A DNA stretch of 64,000 nt from Streptomyces sp. A3M-1-3 (GTDB lineage: Bacteria; Actinomycetota; Actinomycetes; Streptomycetales; Streptomycetaceae), in the NCBI RefSeq assembly GCF_024213665.1, contig NZ_JANAVP010000004.1:62001-126000 (forward strand). Direction: 5' to 3'. The position numbers were made by a program, and so were the translations under genes. The notes below the pieces were generated by a model, which saw only the letters and a list, made by a program, of their open reading frames with translations, searched no databases and had not been told where the DNA came from. Position 1 is the first letter of the stretch; each line of letters begins with the position of its first letter. Below, piece by piece: positions 58,338-64,000 of the stretch.

Positions 58338-60449
58338 TCAGGCTTCGGCTTCGGTCTTGGACCGGCCGGCCGACGGCCGGGACGTCCCGCGCGAGCGCTG
58401 CGCTGGTATCCCGCCCGGCTCGGACTGCCGCTGATCCAGCCGCCGGTTGCGGGCCTCGGCCCGGTCGGCCAGCGAGCGTACGGCGGCGTTGAACCGTTCG
58501 ATGGAGGTCGGCTCGTCCGGACCGAGCAGGTACGCCTTCAGCTCGCGCCGCGCGGCGGCCGGCCTGTCGGCGCCGGCGTCGAAGACCGCGGCAAGCAACT
58601 CGTCCGTCTCCTCGGCGCTGTTGGAGAGGATGACCGCAGCGCGCACAGCGGTGTTCTGCCGCTTGAACTCCTCGGCGCCCACCTGCGCGGAGTCCGTGAC
58701 CGCGTACGGCTTGCCGCTCGCGATGAAGTCCGACACCACGCTGGAGATGTCGGAGACCATGCCGTCCGATTCGTTGAAACAGTCGTACAGGCGCGGCTCG
58801 TTGCCGGTGATGACCCGGTGCTCCCACCAGCCGAACGACCGCCAGTACGCGGCGTTCCAGGCGTCCCGCAGCTCGGCCACCTCGGCCTCGCGCACCGGGT
58901 CCGCCAGCGTGTCGCGCGAGGTCTCCGCCTCGTCGCTGCCCGGCCTGGCCCGGCCGCTCATCTCCCCCAGTTCGGCCTCGATCCGGACCAGTTCGGCTCT
59001 GGCGGCCGCCTGGTCCGCCTGCAGCTGCGCCGCCTGGGCCTGCCAGCGCGGGTCGACGGCACGCTCCAGCGCGGCCTTCTCCACCATGGACTTGATCCGC
59101 AGGTGCGCGGCCTTGGCCTTGGCGCTGCGGGTGCCGGTGAACGGGTGCGGCTTGTAGAGGACCCGGACCGGGGTCTCGGCGTTCAGCAGCCGCCGCACGA
59201 TGTTCTCGCCGGCCAGGATCAGGGAGGTGTTGCCCGGGTTGTCGTCCCAGCCCTCCCAGGTGGGGGCGTACAGCACGGTCGGGACGGGGTTCTTGGGCTC
59301 GCCCGTCCACGGCTTTATGGGCGCCAGCTGCGGGCGTCCGACCTCGACGATGTCCTCGTCGCGGATTCCGACGTCGGCGAGCGCGTACCGGTCGCGGCCT
59401 GCGCAGCCCGCGGTCCACACCTCGTCGTACACTTTGCTGAACGGGTTGATGCTGGCGATCTTGTCGCTGTCGCCGTGGCCGATGAAGACGTGCTTCATGT
59501 GCGGCATGCGCAGCAGGTGGATGTTCTTGCCGACGTTGGCGGGATACAGCGCCACGCGTACCGACGACAGGTCCATCTGCATCACGTGCACGCTGCCGGG
59601 CACACAGATCACCGGGACCGCGGTCGAGTGGAGCTGGGCGATCAGGTTCGCCTCGCGTACGACGATCAGCGGCCGGCCCTCGACCTTGGCCATGGTGTCG
59701 AGCCACATGTTGACCTGGTACGCCGCTTCCTTGGCGCCGGAGAAGTACAGCATCGTCGTCGGCTGGTAGTCGCGCAGCCAGTCGTCCAGTGCCCTGAGTA
59801 CGACGGGAGCCGGAGGAACGATCCGGCACTTTCGCAGATGCGGAACGAGCGCGAGCGTGTAGAGCGCGGCGAGGACCACGGTGACGCCCATGCCGAGGTA
59901 GCCGATGAGGTCCACACCGGCCGCGACCGCGACCAGGATGCCGAAGACCGCCGGTATGTCGAGGTGGAGCATCTTCTCGGAGGACCGGTTCATCAACAGG
60001 TAGGGCGGGGAGTCGGGGATTCCCAGCGGCGTCAGGTCGATGTTGCGCGTGGCGATCGGCATGCTGCGGCGCAGCCGGATGAGCGTGGCCAGCGCGCCGT
60101 GCGGTGCCTGGACGGCGAAGAGGATCAGGAAGCACGCCACCGTGGCGTAGAAGAGCGGGTCCTCCGCCTGGTCCATCCGGGCCAGCAGCAGGATCAGCAT
60201 CAGCTGGCGCAGCAGGAACCGCATCGGCAGCCCGGCTCGCACCTTGGCGAGTCGGTTGAGCAGGTAGCTGCCGCGCCGGCTCAGATACCGGTCCGCGGCG
60301 TACGTCACTACGGCGGCCACCGCGAAGAACCAGAGGTTGGGAATCAGCGCGGCGAGCATGAGGCAGGGGAAGCCCAGCCCGAGGAGGGCTGCGGCGACCA
60401 GCTCGGAGACGCTGCCCACGCGGGCCAGACGGATGGCGGTCGAAATCAA
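58338..60449 (-). CDS. Membrane-anchored CDP-glycerol glycerophosphotransferase-like polymerase 2
   Basis: 703 residues from TTG 60449 with aggag eight bases upstream. It is a paralogue of the gene opposite: N-terminal helices, then Y-F-S-G-A-K-E-A-A-Y-Q-V-N-M-W-L, H-V-F-I-G-H-G-D-S-D-K, V-L-Y-A-P-T-W-E-G-W, L-Y-K-P-H-P-F-T-G and C-F-N-E-S-D-G-M-V-S-D-I-S-S-V-V-S-D-F. A long Gln/Ala/Glu helix is inserted at about residues 450-540. It is downstream of the IspD-SDR gene on the same strand, which could make its substrate. Confidence 0.88.
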   Translation of the reverse strand: MISTAIRLARVGSVSELVAAALLGLGFPCLMLAALIPNLWFFAVAAVVTYAADRYLSRRGSYLLNRLAKVRAGLPMRFLLRQLMLILLLARMDQAEDPLFYATVACFLILFAVQAPHGALATLIRLRRSMPIATRNIDLTPLGIPDSPPYLLMNRSSEKMLHLDIPAVFGILVAVAAGVDLIGYLGMGVTVVLAALYTLALVPHLRKCRIVPPAPVVLRALDDWLRDYQPTTMLYFSGAKEAAYQVNMWLDTMAKVEGRPLIVVREANLIAQLHSTAVPVICVPGSVHVMQMDLSSVRVALYPANVGKNIHLLRMPHMKHVFIGHGDSDKIASINPFSKVYDEVWTAGCAGRDRYALADVGIRDEDIVEVGRPQLAPIKPWTGEPKNPVPTVLYAPTWEGWDDNPGNTSLILAGENIVRRLLNAETPVRVLYKPHPFTGTRSAKAKAAHLRIKSMVEKAALERAVDPRWQAQAAQLQADQAAARAELVRIEAELGEMSGRARPGSDEAETSRDTLADPVREAEVAELRDAWNAAYWRSFGWWEHRVITGNEPRLYDCFNESDGMVSDISSVVSDFIASGKPYAVTDSAQVGAEEFKRQNTAVRAAVILSNSAEETDELLAAVFDAGADRPAAARRELKAYLLGPDEPTSIERFNAAVRSLADRAEARNRRLDQRQSEPGGIPAQRSRGTSRPSAGRSKTEAEA

Positions 60450-60500
60450 GAGCCTGCTCCTGCCGGTTGTTACTGTCGGACGGGGATCGTGAAGACGGAT

Positions 60501-62000
60501 TTACACATCCTCTTGCCGGTCGAGAACCGACGCGAGCGCCTGTTCGAAACCGGTGGCTTCGGAAGCCTCCCGCGTCGGGTCCTGCTGCCGTACGTCGACG
60601 ACATGGCCGGTGAGGTCGGAGAGCAGCACATCCAGGGACGTCCTGGCGACCGCTTCGGAGGAGAGCAGGGAACCGGCGGGCTCGGCGCCGAATGCCTTGG
60701 TGCGCATGGGAGTTGCGGTGCGCTCGGGGTTCACGCAGTTGACCCGGATCCCGTCGCCCGCCCACTCGTCCGAGAGCGCCTGGGTGAGGTTCACCATGGC
60801 GGCCTTGGTCGAGGAGTAGAGGCTGTACTCGGCGCGTCCGCGCGTATAACTGCTGGACGTGTAGAGAAGCAACTGGCCCTTTGTTTCGGCCAGGTATTTG
60901 TAGGATGCACGGGCAATGTGGACCGGGGCCAGATAATTGACCTTCAGTGCTTCCTCGATGGTTGCGTTGTCGGTCTCTGCCAGCTTTCCTATACGCAGGA
61001 CGCCCGCTGTGTTGATGACGTAATCGATACGCCCGGTCTCGGCGTACGCCTGCGCCAGCGCGTCGTCCACGTGCTCCGGGTTCTCGACATGGGTGCCGGT
61101 GGTGGAACGGCCCAGCGCGAAGACCCTGGCGCCGTACTGCTCCGCCAGCTCGGCGATGTCCGCGCCGATGCCGTACGAGCCGCCGAACACGACCAGCGTG
61201 CGGCCGGCCAGCAGCTCCCGGTAGGCGGTCTCGTCGGCCTGGCGCGGGGCGGCGGAGGAGGCCAGCTGGAAGAGCTTGTCCGCAATGAACACGTCGACCG
61301 GCTGGGTCACCTTCATGTTGTACTCGTCGCCCGCGACGACGTAGATCGGCACGTCCGGCAGGTACTTCAGTACGACCGAACAGTCGTCCGTCGCCTGGAA
61401 GTTTGGGTCGCCGGCCGCGACTTCGTAGGCCCGGCGGATCGTGGAGAGCTTGAAGGCCTGCGGGGTCTGGCCGCGGCGCAGCCGGGAGCGGTCCGGCACG
61501 TCGGCGATGAACTCGCCGTCCTCGCCGTGGGTGCGGGTCACGATGATCGTGTCCGCGGACGGGATGGCGACGTCGACGGCCTGGTAGCGCTCGAGGGCGT
61601 CGACACAGTCCTGGATCACTCGCTGTGACAGAAGCGGACGCACAGCGTCATGGAAGAGGACGTTGCGGTCCTCGCCCTCGGCGAGCCCCTCGCCGAGGGC
61701 GGCGATGGCGCGCTCGGTGGTCTCGTTCCGGGTCGAGCCACCCTCGATGATCCGGGTCACCTTGGTCAGGCCGGCCCGCGCGACGATCCGCTCCACTTCG
61801 GGCACGAACCCCGGAGCCATCAGCACGATCACGTCGTCGATGGACTCGGCCTGCTCGAAGCTCGCCAGCGTGTGCTCGATGACAGCCTTCCCGGCGATCT
61901 TGAGCAGCTGCTTGGGTATCGCGAGCCCGACACGCTGACCGGTACCACCGGCGAGCACGACCGCTGTGGTGCGGGGCTTGGCTTCGTGCGGCACAGACAC
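60501..62000 (-). CDS. Bifunctional IspD-type cytidylyltransferase / SDR dehydrogenase (CDP-ribitol synthesis)
   Basis: 499 residues from GTG 62000 (GTG 61994 also possible). Residues 1-240 are an IspD-like cytidylyltransferase (A-V-V-L-A-G-G-T-G-Q-R, I-P-K-Q-L-L-K-I-A-G-K, F-H-D-A-V-R-P). Residues 265-490 are a short-chain dehydrogenase (V-V-F-G-G-S-Y-G-I-G, T-S-S-S-Y-T, Y-S-S-T-K). The same fusion order is known for Haemophilus Acs1/Bcs1, which reduces ribulose-5-phosphate and makes CDP-ribitol. The neighbouring TagF-like genes fit a ribitol-phosphate polymer rather than isoprenoid synthesis. Confidence 0.88.
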   Translation of the reverse strand: MSVPHEAKPRTTAVVLAGGTGQRVGLAIPKQLLKIAGKAVIEHTLASFEQAESIDDVIVLMAPGFVPEVERIVARAGLTKVTRIIEGGSTRNETTERAIAALGEGLAEGEDRNVLFHDAVRPLLSQRVIQDCVDALERYQAVDVAIPSADTIIVTRTHGEDGEFIADVPDRSRLRRGQTPQAFKLSTIRRAYEVAAGDPNFQATDDCSVVLKYLPDVPIYVVAGDEYNMKVTQPVDVFIADKLFQLASSAAPRQADETAYRELLAGRTLVVFGGSYGIGADIAELAEQYGARVFALGRSTTGTHVENPEHVDDALAQAYAETGRIDYVINTAGVLRIGKLAETDNATIEEALKVNYLAPVHIARASYKYLAETKGQLLLYTSSSYTRGRAEYSLYSSTKAAMVNLTQALSDEWAGDGIRVNCVNPERTATPMRTKAFGAEPAGSLLSSEAVARTSLDVLLSDLTGHVVDVRQQDPTREASEATGFEQALASVLDRQEDV

Positions 62001-62457
62001 AGACGACCTCTACGTTGCGTTGACTGGGGGACGGGGGGATCGTCGCACTCAGCGTGACGGTCCCGCAAGGCGGACGTCCACCGCCCCACACCCCCGCGAA
62101 ACCCTCTGTTCACCGTGTGGCCAGGGAACTTGGAGGGGCACGGAGAGACTCCGTCGGTGACCGATCCCACAGACGCCGAAGCGCGCCCGAGCGGTACGCC
62201 GGCCACCTGCAACCCCAGTGGTAGAGCGGGCCTTGGCCTGCTGCGGCGGCGTTCCGGAGGGCTCGCGGACGGCCCCGCGCAGCAGGCCCCACGACCTCTT
62301 GCCGCACCGGCCGGGAGCAGCGCGGAGGTACGGCGCGGTCCTGTCGACTACGCCGGGCGAGAACCGGCCGATCTTCACCGGCTTCTCACCCGGCGTGTAC
62401 CGGAGTCACAGGTTCCACACCGCTCCCACCCTCACCGGGCGGACTTTGACGACACCC
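62001..62457. other. Intergenic region without a recognised gene
   Basis: About 457 bp between obgE and the CDP-ribitol gene. It should contain the obgE terminator and the promoter of the IspD-SDR gene. Open frames are present on both strands but show no GC3 bias or family motif. A strong hairpin lies at 62351-62395. Confidence 0.6.
62351..62395. terminator. obgE terminator hairpin
   Basis: cgccggg, gagaa, ccgg pair with ccgg, ttctc, cccggcg, with two single-base bulges. Lies about 63 bp beyond the obgE stop. Confidence 0.75.
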
Positions 62458-63894
62458 TTAGAACGGGTCGAAGTCGTCGAATTCGCGCTGCGCCTCGTCG
62501 CGCTCCGCGTCCCGGTCCCGCCGGCGCTGCGCGGCGGGCCGCGGGGCCTCCAGACGGTGGTCCTCGCCGCGTCGGCCGAGCATCTCGGCGCCGGCCATCA
62601 TCGTCGGCTCCCAGTCGAAGACGACCGCGTTGTCCTCGGCACCGATGGCCACACCGTCGCCCGCCCGGGCACCGGCCTTCATCAGGGCTTCCTCGACGCC
62701 GAGGCGGTTGAGGCGGTCGGCGAGGTAGCCGACGGCCTCGTCGTTGTTGAAGTCGGTCTGGCGGACCCAGCGCTCGGGCTTCTCGCCCCGGACGCGGTAG
62801 AGACCGTCCTCCTCCTGCGTGACCGTGAAGCCCGCGTCGTCCACGGCCTTCGGGCGGATGACGATCCGGGTCGCCTCCTCCTTCGGCTTGGCGGCGCGCG
62901 CCTCGGCGACGATGCCGGCCAGCGCGAAGGAGAACTCCTTCAGGCCGGTCCTGGCGACCGCGGACACCTCGAAGACCTGGTAGCCGCGTTCCTCCAGGTC
63001 CGGGCGGATCATGTCCGCGAGGTCCTGGCCGTCCGGGATGTCGATCTTGTTGAGTACGACGATCCGGGGCCGGTCGTCGAGTCCGCCGTACTGCTTCAGC
63101 TCCTCCTCGATCACATCGAGGTCGGTGACCGGGTCGCGGTCGGACTCGAGGGTGGCCGTGTCCAGTACGTGTACGAGGACCGAGCAGCGCTCGACGTGCC
63201 GCAGGAACTCCAGGCCCAGGCCCTTGCCCTGGCTGGCGCCCGGGATCAGACCGGGTACGTCGGCGATCGTGTAGACGGTCGAGCCGGCGGTGACGACGCC
63301 CAGGTTCGGCACCAGGGTGGTGAAGGGATAGTCCGCGATCTTCGGCTTGGCGGCGGACAGTACCGAGATCAGCGAGGACTTGCCCGCGCTCGGGTATCCG
63401 ACCAGAGCGACGTCGGCGACGGTCTTGAGCTCCAGGACGACGTCCCGGGCCTCACCCGGCTCGCCCAGCAGCGCGAAGCCGGGGGCTTTGCGGCGGGCGG
63501 AGGCGAGGGCCGCGTTGCCGAGGCCGCCGCGGCCGCCCTGGCCCGCGACGAAGGTGGTGCCCTGGCCGACCAGGTCGGCCAGTACGTTGCCGTGCTGGTC
63601 CAGCACGACGGTGCCGTCGGGGACCGGCAGGACCAGGTCCTGGCCGTCCTTGCCGGAACGGTTGTCGCCGGCGCCGGGCTGGCCGTTGGTGGCCTTGCGG
63701 TGCGGGCTGTGGTGGTAGTCCAGCAGCGTGGTGACGGACTGGTCGACGACCAGGGTCACGTCTCCGCCGCGCCCGCCGTTGCCCCCGTCGGGGCCGCCGA
63801 GCGGCTTGAACTTCTCACGGTGTACGGAGGCGCAGCCGTGGCCTCCGTTACCCGCGCCGACATGCAGTTCGACGCGGTCCACGAAGGTGGTCAT
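62458..63894 (-). CDS. obgE: GTPase ObgE/CgtA
   Basis: 478 residues from ATG 63894. The Obg domain (1-158) starts [17 protein letters not shown] and is Gly-rich. The G domain has [19 protein letters not shown] and N-K-I-D-I-P-D-G. The C-terminal OCT domain contains [11 protein letters not shown] and E-R-W-V-R-Q-T-D, then an acidic tail D-D-F-D-P-F. Obg acts in 50S assembly and in Streptomyces influences the onset of sporulation. The start is 47 bp from the hairpin of an upstream transcript. Confidence 0.97.
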   Translation of the reverse strand: MTTFVDRVELHVGAGNGGHGCASVHREKFKPLGGPDGGNGGRGGDVTLVVDQSVTTLLDYHHSPHRKATNGQPGAGDNRSGKDGQDLVLPVPDGTVVLDQHGNVLADLVGQGTTFVAGQGGRGGLGNAALASARRKAPGFALLGEPGEARDVVLELKTVADVALVGYPSAGKSSLISVLSAAKPKIADYPFTTLVPNLGVVTAGSTVYTIADVPGLIPGASQGKGLGLEFLRHVERCSVLVHVLDTATLESDRDPVTDLDVIEEELKQYGGLDDRPRIVVLNKIDIPDGQDLADMIRPDLEERGYQVFEVSAVARTGLKEFSFALAGIVAEARAAKPKEEATRIVIRPKAVDDAGFTVTQEEDGLYRVRGEKPERWVRQTDFNNDEAVGYLADRLNRLGVEEALMKAGARAGDGVAIGAEDNAVVFDWEPTMMAGAEMLGRRGEDHRLEAPRPAAQRRRDRDAERDEAQREFDDFDPF

Positions 63895-63940
63895 GGGTGT
63901 GCCTCCATTACGTACGGAAATGTCTCACTCAGTAACACGC

Positions 63941-63991
63941 CGAGGGCGGACCCGCTTCCCCGGTCACCGGGAAAGCTGCGATCCGCCCTCG
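63941..63991 (-). terminator. Hairpin upstream of obgE, probably end of rplU-rpmA
   Basis: cgagggcgga and tccgccctcg form the outer stem, with a cttcccgg/ccgggaaag inner stem. In bacteria obgE commonly follows rplU-rpmA, which would lie just outside the window. The assignment to those genes is inference. Confidence 0.7.
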
Positions 63992-64000
63992 GAAGGTGCT

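Noticed and set aside
62115..62711. Plus-strand open frame between the CDP-ribitol gene and obgE
   Set aside because: Runs antisense into obgE, Arg/Pro-rich, no motif; the strong hairpin at 62351 lies inside it.

Overview
This is a high-GC actinobacterial chromosome segment, almost certainly from Streptomyces. The signs are the strong G/C third-position bias, many GTG and TTG starts, 1-4 nt start/stop overlaps, and a core gene order typical of that genus: era, ybeY/phoH, hrcA-dnaJ, hemW, lepA/rpsT, holA, comEA-comEC, leuS, nadD-LCP-rsfS, proA, proB, obgE. Species cannot be named from the sequence alone.

Layout. 1-4229 (+): the tail of an M4 metalloprotease with an emfourin-type inhibitor gene, a GNAT acetyltransferase, a PIN-toxin remnant, a GH1 beta-glucosidase whose 5' end looks frameshifted, and an MFS sugar transporter. 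4272-15532 (mostly -): era, a degenerate cytidine deaminase, an MmyB-type regulator stump, MmcQ/YjbR, a CNNM/CBS protein, ybeY and a phoH split by a 360-residue intein, then a PfkB kinase, a truncated MFS gene (+), an adenine/adenosine deaminase, RNase Z and a HIT protein. 16151-27444: rsmE with a nitronate monooxygenase, the hrcA-dnaJ heat-shock operon behind a CIRCE operator, an MBL hydrolase, a DUF3097 protein, hemW, an acyl-CoA synthetase and lepA. 27646-43265: rpsT, holA, an arylamine N-acetyltransferase, comEC-comEA, degV, leuS with a leader-peptide attenuator, and a heme-b membrane protein coupled to a NuoF-like flavo-iron-sulfur protein. 43276-49578: two identical tRNA-Ala(GGC) genes flanking a GT87 gene, two zinc-ribbon genes and an MFS remnant, then nadD-LCP-rsfS-phosphatase. 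49713-56000: an M48 protease, two paralogous anchored proteins, proA and proB. 56226-62000: a wall-glycopolymer locus with two membrane-tethered TagF-like polymerases and an IspD-SDR fusion predicted to make CDP-ribitol. 62458-63894: obgE.

What stands out. First, the phoH intein carries all signature residues of a class 3 (Ala1, W-C-T) intein and both LAGLIDADG motifs. Second, several minus-strand genes (era, dnaJ, lepA, leuS, the LCP gene) end in tandem copies of their own 3' end including the stop codon, with units from 12 to 128 bp; this recurrent pattern is not explained by known elements. Third, leuS is preceded by a 12-codon leader ORF with three consecutive Leu codons, followed by a U-tract terminator. 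Fourth, comEC carries a roughly 105-bp in-frame minisatellite. Pseudogene fragments (PIN, MmyB, two MFS) show ongoing gene decay at the borders of core operons.
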